DNA of 42,814 bases from a virus, in IMG/VR virus record IMGVR_UViG_3300048928_000358, positions 1 to 42,814 of that record; one strand, written 5' to 3'. Position numbers and translations under genes: made by a program. Under the pieces are notes generated by a model that saw only the letters and a program-made list of their open reading frames with translations, made no database searches and was not told where the DNA came from. Below are positions 14,570-22,754 of this stretch, in pieces. Each line of letters starts with the position of its first letter. Position 1 is the stretch's first letter.

Positions 14570-14816
14570 CCGCCCGGCGACGCCGGCGGCGATCGCGATC
14601 GAGGCACGCGTCCCCGCTCCGGCCGAGCTGGTCGGATGCCCGGTGCGCGCCCGCGGCTTCGCCGCCGGCGCCGAGGCCACGATCCCGCCCGCGGTTCGCG
14701 TCACGATGATCGGCCTCGCGACCGGCTACGCGGCCGTCGTGTCGCAGCTCGAGCGGCTGATCGCCTGGGAAACCGGGCGCAGCTGCCCGGCGGCCGCTCC
14801 GCCGGCGGCGCGCTGA
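14502..14816 (+). CDS. lysC: Outer-membrane spanin lipoprotein (Rz1/LysC-like), nested
   Basis: A 104-residue lipoprotein whose first 68 bases overlap the spanin partner in another frame. The signal peptide (MSVAIGSLLSIALAACG) ends in the lipobox LAAC, so the mature protein starts at a lipidated cysteine. A Pro/Ala-rich stretch follows, typical of o-spanins. ATG 14502 and 14508 are both possible. It is longer than most Rz1 proteins and includes two more cysteines, which could help dimerise. The stop overlaps the start of R. Confidence 0.8.
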   Translation: MIMSVAIGSLLSIALAACGPRTSRPATPAAIAIEARVPAPAELVGCPVRARGFAAGAEATIPPAVRVTMIGLATGYAAVVSQLERLIAWETGRSCPAAAPPAAR

Positions 14817-15280
14817 TGCGCAAGGCCGATTCGCTGCGCGCGGCGATCGTCGCCGAACTGCCCGAACTCGCGCAGGATCCGCAGGCGCTGAAGATCTGGC
14901 TCGACAAGGGCAGCGTGATCGCTCGCACCGCCCCGGGGCGGCTCGCCTGGGAATATCGCTACAGCATCTCGCTGCTGCTGCTCGATTTCGCCGGCGACCA
15001 GGACCGGATCTTCGCCGCCGTGATCCAATGGGTCGCCGTCGAGCAGCCGGATCTGCTGATGCCACCCGCCGGCGTCGAGAATGCGATCCGGTTCCAGGCC
15101 GATATCGTCGACGACGTGCGCGCGGACGTTCTGGTCGAGCTCGAGGTGTCGGAAAGCGTCCAGGTCGAGCAGGGCGTCGCGACGCATCTGACCGAACCGC
15201 CGCTGCCGGAAATGGAATCGATCGATGGCCAGGCCGTGCCGCCGCGGCTCGCGATCGTCGATATGGCGCTCGGCGTCTAA
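14816..15280 (+). CDS. R: Tail completion protein R
   Basis: 154 residues, matching P2 gpR (155), which is needed to finish the tail tube and join it to the head. The characteristic start MRKADSLRAAI and the tract YRYSISLLLLDFAGDQD (about 41-57) are family features, as is the acidic middle (DIVDDVRADVLVELEVSE). ATG 14816 overlaps the o-spanin stop; the stop in turn overlaps the start of S (TAATG). Confidence 0.93.
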   Translation: MRKADSLRAAIVAELPELAQDPQALKIWLDKGSVIARTAPGRLAWEYRYSISLLLLDFAGDQDRIFAAVIQWVAVEQPDLLMPPAGVENAIRFQADIVDDVRADVLVELEVSESVQVEQGVATHLTEPPLPEMESIDGQAVPPRLAIVDMALGV

Positions 15281-15747
15281 TGGACCTGTCGCCACTCGAT
15301 GCCGAACTGGCCGGGCTCGCGGCGCGCCTTGATCCCGGCGCCCGCAAGGCCCTCGCCGCCCGCCTGGCGAAGGATCTGCAGGCGGCGAACCGCCAGCGGA
15401 TCCGCGACAACGTCCAGGCCGATGGTGCCGAGATGGTGCCACGCAAGCGGCCGACCGGCAAATTGCGCGACAAGCCCGGCGCGGTAAGGCGCAAGGCGCA
15501 GCGCATGTTCCAGGGCGCCGCGGCGCCGCGGTATCTGCGGCGCGAGGCGAGCGACGGTGAGGCCCGTGTCGGTTTCGTCGGCGCGATGGCGCGGATCATG
15601 CGCGTCCATCAGCTCGGCCTGCGCGACACCGTCACGCGCGATCCGCGATCGCCCGAGGTCACCTATCCGGCGCGCCGCGTGATCGACTTCAGCGCTGGCG
15701 ATCGCGCGCGGATCCTGGCGACCGTTATCGAGCATGTCGACGGCTAG
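15280..15747 (+). CDS. S: Tail completion protein S (virion morphogenesis)
   Basis: 155 residues, against 150 for P2 gpS. It matches the phage virion morphogenesis family: LAARLAKDLQAANRQRIRDN near the start, then MVPRKRP, a basic middle, RVGFVGAMARIMRVHQLG and YPARRVIDFSAGDRARI at the end. It acts with R in tail completion and head-tail joining. The gene closes the head/lysis operon; its stop sits in a 6-bp hairpin that abuts a late activator dyad. Confidence 0.92.
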   Translation: MDLSPLDAELAGLAARLDPGARKALAARLAKDLQAANRQRIRDNVQADGAEMVPRKRPTGKLRDKPGAVRRKAQRMFQGAAAPRYLRREASDGEARVGFVGAMARIMRVHQLGLRDTVTRDPRSPEVTYPARRVIDFSAGDRARILATVIEHVDG

Positions 15748-15753
15748 GCCGTC
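15739..15753 (+). terminator. Short hairpin at the end of S
   Basis: GACGGC-TAG-GCCGTC is a 6-bp stem that includes the stop codon of S and directly touches the activator dyad at 15754. The same order, hairpin then dyad, occurs at 23582-23635. Confidence 0.4.
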
Positions 15754-15778
15754 TGTTGTAAATCGCGCTCCTACAACA
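15754..15778. promoter_or_regulatory. Late activator (Ogr-type) dyad before J
   Basis: TGTTGTAA-ATCGCGCTC-CTACAACA is the second copy of the element at 9438, differing by one base in the left arm. It stands 44 bases before the J start and probably drives the J-I-fibre operon. Confidence 0.85.
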
Positions 15779-15822
15779 GCGGCCGCTGGCGCCGCCGGTA
15801 CGCGCGCGACGACACCGGCCGC

Positions 15823-16674
15823 ATGTCCAGCACCACGACCGCGGTCGATCTCTCGCAGCTGACCGCGCCCGATCTGATCGAGACGCTCGACTATGAGGCG
15901 ATCCTCGCCGGGCTGGTCGCGGATCTGCGCGCGCGCGACGCGAGCTATTCCGGCCTGGTCGAAAGCGATCCGGCGATGAAGCTGCTCGAGGTCTGCGCCT
16001 ACCGGATCCTGCTCGAGCGCCAGCGCGTCAACGATGTCGCCAAATCGCTGCTCGTCGCCTACGCGACCGGCGCGGATCTCGATCACCTGGCCGCGCTGTT
16101 CGGCGTCGGCCGCCTTGCCGGCGAAAGCGATGCCGCGCTGCGCCAGCGGATCGTCCTGGCCCCGGAAAGCTATTCGGTCGCCGGCCCCGAAGCCGCCTAC
16201 GTCTTCCACGCCCGCACGGCGAGCCCGCTGGTCGCCGACGCCAGCGCGACCAGCCCGGCGCCGGGCGAAGTCGTCGTTTCGGTGCTGTCGAGCGAGGGCA
16301 ACGGCGCCGCCTCGGGCCAGCTCGTCGCCGCCGTCGCCACGATCGTCAATGCGGACGGCATTCGCCCGCTGACCGACCACGTCACCGTCCAGTCGGCCGA
16401 GATCGTCGACTATGCGATTGACGCGACGATCTACACCTTCGCCGGCCCCGACAGCACGCTGATCATCGATCAGGGGACCGCTGCTCTCGCCGCCTACCAG
16501 GTCGCGCGCCGGCGCCTGGGCCAGGACGTCACCGCCAGCGGCATCATGTCGGCGCTGCACGTCGCCGGCGTCCAGCGTGTCGTGCTGAACGATTGGGAGG
16601 ATGTCGTCATCGGCGATACCGAGGCGGCCCATTGCACGTCGGTCTCGATCACGTTCGGCGGCTACGCGCAGTGA
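15823..16674 (+). CDS. J: Baseplate protein J (P2 gpJ family)
   Basis: 283 residues, near the 302 of P2 gpJ, a wedge protein at the edge of the baseplate. Family features include the N-terminal YEAILAGLVADLRAR, a DPAMKLLEVCAYRILLERQRVND tract (about 50-72), ATGADLDHLAALFGVGRL and LRQRIVLAPESYSVAGPEAAY. The C-terminal part has VTASGIMSALHVAGVQRV. It is the first gene after the dyad, unlike P2, where V and W precede J. Its stop overlaps the GTG of I. Confidence 0.94.
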   Translation: MSSTTTAVDLSQLTAPDLIETLDYEAILAGLVADLRARDASYSGLVESDPAMKLLEVCAYRILLERQRVNDVAKSLLVAYATGADLDHLAALFGVGRLAGESDAALRQRIVLAPESYSVAGPEAAYVFHARTASPLVADASATSPAPGEVVVSVLSSEGNGAASGQLVAAVATIVNADGIRPLTDHVTVQSAEIVDYAIDATIYTFAGPDSTLIIDQGTAALAAYQVARRRLGQDVTASGIMSALHVAGVQRVVLNDWEDVVIGDTEAAHCTSVSITFGGYAQ

Positions 16675-17303
16675 CGTCGACGATTCTGCCTCCCAACGCC
16701 TCGCGGCTCGAGCGCGATCTCGAGGCGACGATCGCCGCCGTCGCGGATGTGCCGAAGGCGCCGATCGCGACCTTGTGGGATCCGGCGACCTGTCCGGCGC
16801 CGATGCTGCCATGGCTCGCGTGGGGCTTGTCGATCGACCGGTGGGAGACGAGCTGGACCGAGGCCGAGAAGCGCACGGCGATCGCCGGCGCGATCGAGGC
16901 GCAGCGGCGCAAGGGGACGCCGGCGTCGGTTGAGGCGGTGCTCGCCTCGCTCGATCAGCTGCTCGAGCTGGTCGAATGGTTCGAGAATGGCGGCGACCCG
17001 CACACGTTCGAGATCCGCTATCCGCTGACCGGCGCGCCGGCGGATCGGCGGACGGCCGCCTGGGCCGAGAAGATCGTCCGCGAAGTGTCGATCGTAAAAC
17101 CGGTGCGCTCGCATTTCCGGTTGATCCAACAGTTCGCCGCGGCGGCCGATCTGCGCACTCAGGGCGCGAGCCGGGCAATGGCCGCGCACCGCTTCGCCGG
17201 CATCGCCGCCGTCGACACGTCGCAACCGTGGGAAGCCTTCCTGCAGACCGAATTCGGCGAACCGCTCGTCGACGGCGCGGGCAACTATCTGGAAGACGCA
17301 TGA
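16671..17303 (+). CDS. I: Tail protein I (P2 gpI family)
   Basis: 210 residues, somewhat longer than P2 gpI (176). It links the baseplate wedge to the tail fibre. The first 100 residues carry the family pattern: LPPNASRLERDLEATI, LWDPATCPAPMLPWLAWGLSIDRW (about 41-64) and KRTAIAGAIEAQRRKGTPASVEAVL. GTG 16671 is the start that fits; it overlaps the J stop. The C-terminal 30 residues (TSQPWEAFLQTEFGEPLVDG) look like a fibre-docking extension. The stop overlaps the fibre start (ATGA). Confidence 0.93.
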   Translation: MTSTILPPNASRLERDLEATIAAVADVPKAPIATLWDPATCPAPMLPWLAWGLSIDRWETSWTEAEKRTAIAGAIEAQRRKGTPASVEAVLASLDQLLELVEWFENGGDPHTFEIRYPLTGAPADRRTAAWAEKIVREVSIVKPVRSHFRLIQQFAAAADLRTQGASRAMAAHRFAGIAAVDTSQPWEAFLQTEFGEPLVDGAGNYLEDA

Positions 17304-19081
17304 CGACGCCGATCGGGATCGCCATCACGAACGCCGGCATAGCGGCCCTGACCGCCGCCAACGGCACCTATCCGATCGTCATTGCGTCGATGGCGCTGAC
17401 GGCCACGCCCTTTGTCTTGTCGCCGACGATGGTGGCGGTACCTGGCGCCTTCAAAACGATCTCAGCCGTTGGCGGCGGGGCTGTCGACGACGCAACGATC
17501 CACCTCGTCGCCCTCGACAATTCCAGCGATGCCTACACGGTCACCGGCTTCGGTCTGTTGCTCGACGACGGCACGCTCTTCGCCGCCTATACGCAGGCCG
17601 ATCCGCTGGTCGCCAAGGTAGCAGCGTCCACCCTTTGGTTCGCCCATGACATCGTGCTGTCGAACGGCAACGCCGGCTCGATCAGCTTCGGCCCGGCCAA
17701 CTTCACCAATCCGCCTGCGGGTACCGATCTCGCCGGGATCATCGAGATCGCGACGCAGGCCGAGGTCGATGCGGGCCTCGACGAGCAGCGCGCGGTTACG
17801 CCGAAGACGCTCGCGGCTCGGATCGAGGGCGTGATCCCGCTGACCCGCAACATATCGACCGCGGGGCTCGCGACAGGTGGCGGTTCGCTCGAGGCCGACC
17901 GAACGATTACGGTGGCAGCGGCGAACAACGCGGAAGCGATCGCCGGAACCGTCACGACGAAGGCGATGACGCCTGCCTCGACCAAGGCGGCACTCGACGC
18001 AGCGATCGCGGCCGTCGTCAACGGCGCGCCAGGCGCGCTCGACCAGCTGAGCGAGCTGGCGGCGGCGATGGGCAACGATCCCAACTTCGCGACGACGATG
18101 ATCAACCAGCTCGCCGGCAAGGCTGCGCTCGCCGGCGCCGCTTTCACCGGTAACATCTCGGCGCCCCAGATCGTCACTACATCGCAGGGCCTCGGCCGAA
18201 ACGTGTGGATCGGCGACGACGCCTGGCTCGGGGACTGCAACCTCGACAACACCGTTTCGGTAATGGGTCAGCAGGACGCGACCAGCGGCTATTTCAAGTT
18301 CGGCAGCAACGCGAACCGACTCGGTGTCACCGCCGGCGGCCCGCTGCGCTGGGGCACCAACGTGATCTGGCACGCCGGCAATATGGGCTCGGGTGGCGGC
18401 CTCGACGCCGACAAGCTCGATGGCCAGGAAGGCGCCTGGTACGCGGATATCCCCGCCCGCCTCGGCTACACGCCCGCGGCGAGCGGCCGCTCGATCGCCA
18501 CCACCGGCCTCGCGACCGGCGGCGGCAACATGTCCGCCGATCGGACGATCACCGTGCAGGCCGCCTCGGCCGGCGACGTCTCCGCCGGTACCGCCACCGA
18601 TCGCGCCGTCACGCCCGCGTCGCTCGCGGGGCGGACGATCGCGACGTCCGGCCTGGCGACCGGGGGCGGGAACCTGGCGGCCGATCGCACGATCTCGGTT
18701 GTAGCCGCCTCCGGCGCCGACGTCGCCGCCGGAACCGCCACCGATCGCGCGGTCACGCCGGCCGCGCTCGCCGGGCTGGCGAAGAACCTGAGCCCGAACG
18801 GCTACTGCACGCTACCCGGCGGACTGATCATCCAATGGGTGCAGCACCGCACGACCTACACCTACGAGGCCGTCGTTCCCATCACCTTCCCTGTCGCGTT
18901 CCCGAACGCCGCTCTGGCCGTCTCTCTGACCGGCTACACCGAACTGCCGTCGAACGTCCGCGATCTTTGGCCGCAGCTGCAGAACGGCGCGATCGCGACC
19001 GGCTGCAGCGTCCAGCTGCAGAGCGACGACAGCGACGACAGCCGCGTCGACGGCTTCGATCTGATCGTCTTGGGATACTGA
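17300..19081 (+). CDS. H: Tail fibre protein (gpH-like) with triple internal repeat
   Basis: 593 residues. The N-terminal part (about 1-190) replaces the usual gpH collar region and contains LAGIIEIATQAEVDAGLDEQRAVTPKTL, a common fibre repeat. A unit starting IxTxGLATGGG and ending VTPAxLAG occurs three times, from about residues 185, 399 and 447; the last two are tandem, exactly 48 residues apart. Between them lies a WHAGNMGSGGGLDADKLDGQ tract typical of phage fibres. The C-terminal 85 residues (LPGGLIIQWVQHR...) resemble the gp53-like fibre tip that contacts the receptor. Confidence 0.88.
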   Translation: MTTPIGIAITNAGIAALTAANGTYPIVIASMALTATPFVLSPTMVAVPGAFKTISAVGGGAVDDATIHLVALDNSSDAYTVTGFGLLLDDGTLFAAYTQADPLVAKVAASTLWFAHDIVLSNGNAGSISFGPANFTNPPAGTDLAGIIEIATQAEVDAGLDEQRAVTPKTLAARIEGVIPLTRNISTAGLATGGGSLEADRTITVAAANNAEAIAGTVTTKAMTPASTKAALDAAIAAVVNGAPGALDQLSELAAAMGNDPNFATTMINQLAGKAALAGAAFTGNISAPQIVTTSQGLGRNVWIGDDAWLGDCNLDNTVSVMGQQDATSGYFKFGSNANRLGVTAGGPLRWGTNVIWHAGNMGSGGGLDADKLDGQEGAWYADIPARLGYTPAASGRSIATTGLATGGGNMSADRTITVQAASAGDVSAGTATDRAVTPASLAGRTIATSGLATGGGNLAADRTISVVAASGADVAAGTATDRAVTPAALAGLAKNLSPNGYCTLPGGLIIQWVQHRTTYTYEAVVPITFPVAFPNAALAVSLTGYTELPSNVRDLWPQLQNGAIATGCSVQLQSDDSDDSRVDGFDLIVLGY

Positions 19082-19082
19082 A

Positions 19083-19529
19083 ATGGCCAGCCGCATTTTC
19101 TATTCCGGCGAAGCCGGCGGTTTCTACCATTCGGATCTGCACGGCGATGCGATCCCGGCCGATGCGGTCGCGATCACGGCAGCGCGCCATGCCGAGCTGC
19201 TCGCGGCGCAGGGTGCGGGCCGACGGATCGTCGCCCGGGGCGGCCGACCGATGATCGAACCGCGCAGCGCGCCGTCGCTGTCGCAATTGCGCGACCGTGC
19301 GGTCACCTCAGTCAAGCGCGAGGCAGGCCGCCGGATCGCGGCGATCGCGCCCCTGTGGCGCCAGCTGAACGCTCTGCGTTCGGACGCCGGCGCGCAGGCA
19401 CCGTTGTTCGTCGCGATCGACGCGATCCGCGCCGCCTCGGGCGCGATCGAGGCCGCGATCGCGACGATGACCGCCGCCGACATCGCCGACTTCGATATCG
19501 CGGCGGATCCGCGCTGGCCGGGAGCCTGA
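19083..19529 (+). CDS. G: Tail fibre assembly protein (gpG-like)
   Basis: A 148-residue protein that starts two bases after the fibre gene. The beginning resembles fibre-assembly chaperones (RIFYSGEAGGFYHSDLHGDAIPADAVAIT, then an HAELLAAQGAGRRIV tract), which help fold or trimerise the fibre. The second half is helical (APLWRQLNALRSDAG, then FVAIDAIRAASGAIEAAI), also a feature of the DUF4376/fibre-assembly type. The match to P2 gpG is only partial, so the role comes from both position and the N-terminal pattern. Confidence 0.75.
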   Translation: MASRIFYSGEAGGFYHSDLHGDAIPADAVAITAARHAELLAAQGAGRRIVARGGRPMIEPRSAPSLSQLRDRAVTSVKREAGRRIAAIAPLWRQLNALRSDAGAQAPLFVAIDAIRAASGAIEAAIATMTAADIADFDIAADPRWPGA

Positions 19530-19533
19530 CGCC

Positions 19534-20421
19534 ATGGCCACGATCAAAAGCCGCCCCGAAATCTCGACCCTGCCGGCGGACGGCCGCGTCGTGGTCGATA
19601 CCGACGCCGGCGCACGTCGGATCAGCGGCAGCAACCTCGGCGCCGCGATCGCGGCCCAGTCCGAAGCGGCGCGCGACGCGGCGATCGCCGCCCGCAATGC
19701 CGCCCAGGCCGCATCGGCGGCGGCCTCGACGACGGCCGCCGGCGTCAGCACCGCCATCACCGATCGCCTCTCGGCCGCCGGCGCGTCGAGCGGGATCGCC
19801 TACAAGGGCGGACTGAGCGTGCAGGACGCGCTGGATCGCCTGCTCTACCAGGCGCCGGCGATTTCCTCGCTTGCTGCCTCGCCGTCGCAGGCCGAGATCG
19901 GCTCGACCGTGACGGTCACCGTGTCCTGGACGCTGACCGGCTCGATTACCGGCCAGACCCTGAAGGGCGCCGGTCTGCCAATCGGCAACCGCTCGGCGAC
20001 CTATAGCGGCGTGGCCGCCAGCACGACCTACGACCTGGTCGTGACCGACGCCGCCGCCCCCGGCGGTGCCGCCGGCGACGCGAAATCCGCCGCAGTGACC
20101 TTCCTCGCCAAATATTATGCTGGCGTCCTGGACGCCACGACGATCACCGACGCGCAGCTGCGCGGGTTCGCCGCGCAGGGCCTCGCCGCCGCTCGAGGCC
20201 GGTCGCTCACCTTCGACGCCAGCGCCGGCGGCTACCCCTATTACGCCTGGCCGGCATCGCTTGGCGCGATTGCCGGCGTCACCGTCGGCGGTCTCGCGAT
20301 GACCGACTATTCGGTCACGACCCGCGACGTCGTCAACGCCTCAGGCGCCTCGATCTCGATGAACATCCTGCGCTTCAACAACCGCCAGACCGGCGCGGCG
20401 ATCGGAGTCACCTTCGCATGA
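19534..20421 (+). CDS. Tail fibre-associated structural protein
   Basis: A 295-residue protein in the fibre block. It begins with a MATIKSRPEISTLPADGRVVVDTDAG tract that looks like a docking region. An Ala-rich coiled coil follows (about 45-80). The middle contains an Ig-like beta region (TVTVSWTLTGSITGQTL, about 125-185). The C-terminal 100 residues have a compact beta fold ending IGVTFA. It may be a second fibre or an adaptor carrying the esterase protein encoded next, whose ATG overlaps its stop. No exact family is recognised. Confidence 0.65.
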   Translation: MATIKSRPEISTLPADGRVVVDTDAGARRISGSNLGAAIAAQSEAARDAAIAARNAAQAASAAASTTAAGVSTAITDRLSAAGASSGIAYKGGLSVQDALDRLLYQAPAISSLAASPSQAEIGSTVTVTVSWTLTGSITGQTLKGAGLPIGNRSATYSGVAASTTYDLVVTDAAAPGGAAGDAKSAAVTFLAKYYAGVLDATTITDAQLRGFAAQGLAAARGRSLTFDASAGGYPYYAWPASLGAIAGVTVGGLAMTDYSVTTRDVVNASGASISMNILRFNNRQTGAAIGVTFA

Positions 20422-22751
20422 GCAGTATTTCCGGCACCCAGGTCGCCGCCCCGGTCGTGCCGATCGACACGAACGACACCTATCCGACCCACGACGAGCG
20501 CTACGGCGCCGGCGGCTACCGCACCGTTGCGGACCTGACCGCGCGCGACGCGATCCCGACCGGCCGCCGGCGCGACGGGATGCGGGTCTACGTCCGCGCG
20601 ACCGACACGCTCTACCAGCTCGCCCGCGATAATATGAACGCGGCCGACGCCGGTACCTGGACCGCGCTGCGCTACGCCAGCGCCGCCCAGGGCGCCGCGG
20701 CCGACCAGGTCGCCGGCGAAGTTTTCATCGACAGCGCCACGACGTTCGCCGTGGGCAGCTATGGCGAGATCGCCTGGGGCTGGGCCAACCAGGCGCTGAG
20801 CAGGCTGGCCGCGTTCATCTCGATCAGTGGCCTGTTCGTGATCGACAAGCTCGACGTCCTGCGCGGTCTCAATCTGAACGGCTCGCGGATCCAGAACGTC
20901 GCCGCGCCTTCGGCCGACACGGATGCGGCGAACCGCGGCTATGTCACGACATCGATCGCCGCGGCGATCCCGGCGCTCGCCAGCGACGCGCAGGCGATCG
21001 CGAAGACGGCGACCGACCGCGTCGTGACGCCGGCGAACCTCGCGGCCGTGTTCGCCGAGCGCGACGTCAACAGCGATATCGTAAACGACCCGAACATCAC
21101 GCTTACCGTCTCCGGCTATGGCGCCGTCGTATTCGGCTGGGCCAATGCGGCCCTGACCAAGCTCGCAGGCTTCATCACGACGAGCGGCCTTTGGGCGATC
21201 GACAAGCTCGAGGTGATCCGCAAGCTGAGCCTGGGCTCTGGGGTCGCGATCGAACCGGCCGAGACCCAATATGATTTCTACGTCGCGGACAGCGCTGGCA
21301 ACCCCGGTTTCGGCACGTCGCGTGGCCGCGTTTTCACCGGCGTAACCGGCGACATCGATCTGACCCTTGGCGGTGCCGCGGCGCTGGCGCGCAGCCGCGG
21401 CGCGGCGCGCACGGCTAACCTGGCGGGACTGATTGCCGGCGACAACATCATATTGTCCTACGGCCAATCGCTGTCGGGCGGCGCCGAGGGTTTTCCCGGT
21501 CTGACAGCCCCGGCGCCGCTTTCGAACGTCAAGGCAGTAATCGACCAGGGATCATCGGAGTCGGCCTGGTCGCCCGCTCCGGCGCTGGTCGATCTGGTCG
21601 CTGGCAACCTTGACGCGTCCAGCTTCGCCCCGGGCGACGGCCGTGGCGGCGAGGCACCGACCCTCGGCTTGTGCTACGCCGCGAAGGAGATCGCGGACCA
21701 GGCGCTGCAGCTGCTCCCGGGAGATGCGACCCGTCGCATCGTGTCCATCGTCGCCGGCATCGGCGGCAAGAGCCTCGAGCAGCTTTCCAAGATCAATACG
21801 GCCGACAGCACGACCCGCTACGTCCGGATGACCCAGTCGATCGACAATGCGGTTTCGCTGGCCTCCACCGCAAGCCGCGCCGTCAGCTGCCCGGCGATCC
21901 TCTGGATCCAGGGCGATAGCGACTATGGCACGATCAACAACAGCGTTGCCGACCACAAGGCCAAGCTCAAGACGCTGATCACCGATATGCAGGCCGATAT
22001 CGTCGCCCGCACCGGCCAGCGTCGGCCGCCCGCCTTCCTCTCGTTCCAGCTTTCGGGCCGTGTTGTGTGGAACACGGACAAGGCCGGCGCCGACGCGTTG
22101 CCGATCCCGGTCGCGCAATGGGACGCGGTGCGCGAGACGCCCGGCGCTTACATGATCGGCCCCTATTATCAGGTGACGGACAAGGGGACGTCGACCGCCG
22201 TCTCTCACCTTGATCCCAACGGCTATCGCTGGCTCGGTGAATATGCAGCGAAGGTGTTCGAGGCCGTCGTGATCCACCGTCGTGGCTGGCGCCCGCTCTC
22301 CCCGACCCGCGTCCGCAAGTTCGATCGCGATATCTTCGTCGATTACTTCGTGCCGGTCGGAGATCTCCAGTGGGGTACGATCTACCAGCAGACGACGGGA
22401 GTCGCCGCGCTCGTCAACGCGCAGGGTGTCGCGACCTACGGTTTCCGCGTGACCGACACCCTTGGCGATGTGGGCATCCTGTCCGTGTCGATCGTCGGCG
22501 GCGCGACCGTCCGGATCCAGTGCCGTCGTGCGCCTATCGGCGCGGCCTTCGTCTGGTACGGAAGCTCTGAATTCCAGGGCGCCGGAAACCTGCGCGACAG
22601 TGATCCCGCGGTCGGCCGCAGCAATTACGAATATCAAGCCGGGCGCGGACAATATGCCGGCGCGAACATCCCCGAACTGGTCGGCAAGCCCTACCCCCTG
22701 TTCAATTGGGCAATCCTCGGCCGCTGGCCCGTCGGCTATACGGAGTTCTGA
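20418..22751 (+). CDS. Tail protein with SGNH/CE6-type esterase domain
   Basis: 777 residues. An N-terminal collar (about 1-85) leads to a duplicated unit: WGWANQALSRLAAFI...VIDKLDVLRGLNL (to about 150) and FGWANAALTKLAGFI...AIDKLEVIRKLSL (to about 270). The middle is an SGNH hydrolase of the sialate-O-acetylesterase type: Ser351 in LSYGQSLSGG, block III WIQGDSDYG (from 496) and a C-terminal His597 in SHLDPNGYRWLGEYA. Such enzymes remove acetyl groups from polysaccharide, so this tail protein probably deacetylates capsule or O-antigen during adsorption. About 150 residues of beta-rich C-terminus follow. The enzymatic call is good; the substrate is unknown. Confidence 0.8.
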   Translation: MSSISGTQVAAPVVPIDTNDTYPTHDERYGAGGYRTVADLTARDAIPTGRRRDGMRVYVRATDTLYQLARDNMNAADAGTWTALRYASAAQGAAADQVAGEVFIDSATTFAVGSYGEIAWGWANQALSRLAAFISISGLFVIDKLDVLRGLNLNGSRIQNVAAPSADTDAANRGYVTTSIAAAIPALASDAQAIAKTATDRVVTPANLAAVFAERDVNSDIVNDPNITLTVSGYGAVVFGWANAALTKLAGFITTSGLWAIDKLEVIRKLSLGSGVAIEPAETQYDFYVADSAGNPGFGTSRGRVFTGVTGDIDLTLGGAAALARSRGAARTANLAGLIAGDNIILSYGQSLSGGAEGFPGLTAPAPLSNVKAVIDQGSSESAWSPAPALVDLVAGNLDASSFAPGDGRGGEAPTLGLCYAAKEIADQALQLLPGDATRRIVSIVAGIGGKSLEQLSKINTADSTTRYVRMTQSIDNAVSLASTASRAVSCPAILWIQGDSDYGTINNSVADHKAKLKTLITDMQADIVARTGQRRPPAFLSFQLSGRVVWNTDKAGADALPIPVAQWDAVRETPGAYMIGPYYQVTDKGTSTAVSHLDPNGYRWLGEYAAKVFEAVVIHRRGWRPLSPTRVRKFDRDIFVDYFVPVGDLQWGTIYQQTTGVAALVNAQGVATYGFRVTDTLGDVGILSVSIVGGATVRIQCRRAPIGAAFVWYGSSEFQGAGNLRDSDPAVGRSNYEYQAGRGQYAGANIPELVGKPYPLFNWAILGRWPVGYTEF

Positions 22752-22754
22752 GCC

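Noticed and set aside
15277-17367. A very long open frame on the minus strand across S, J and I
   Set aside because: The plus strand encodes clear gpS, gpJ and gpI homologues here with coupled starts and stops. The minus frame is Arg/Ala/Asp-rich and matches nothing; long antisense frames are expected in such GC-rich coding DNA.
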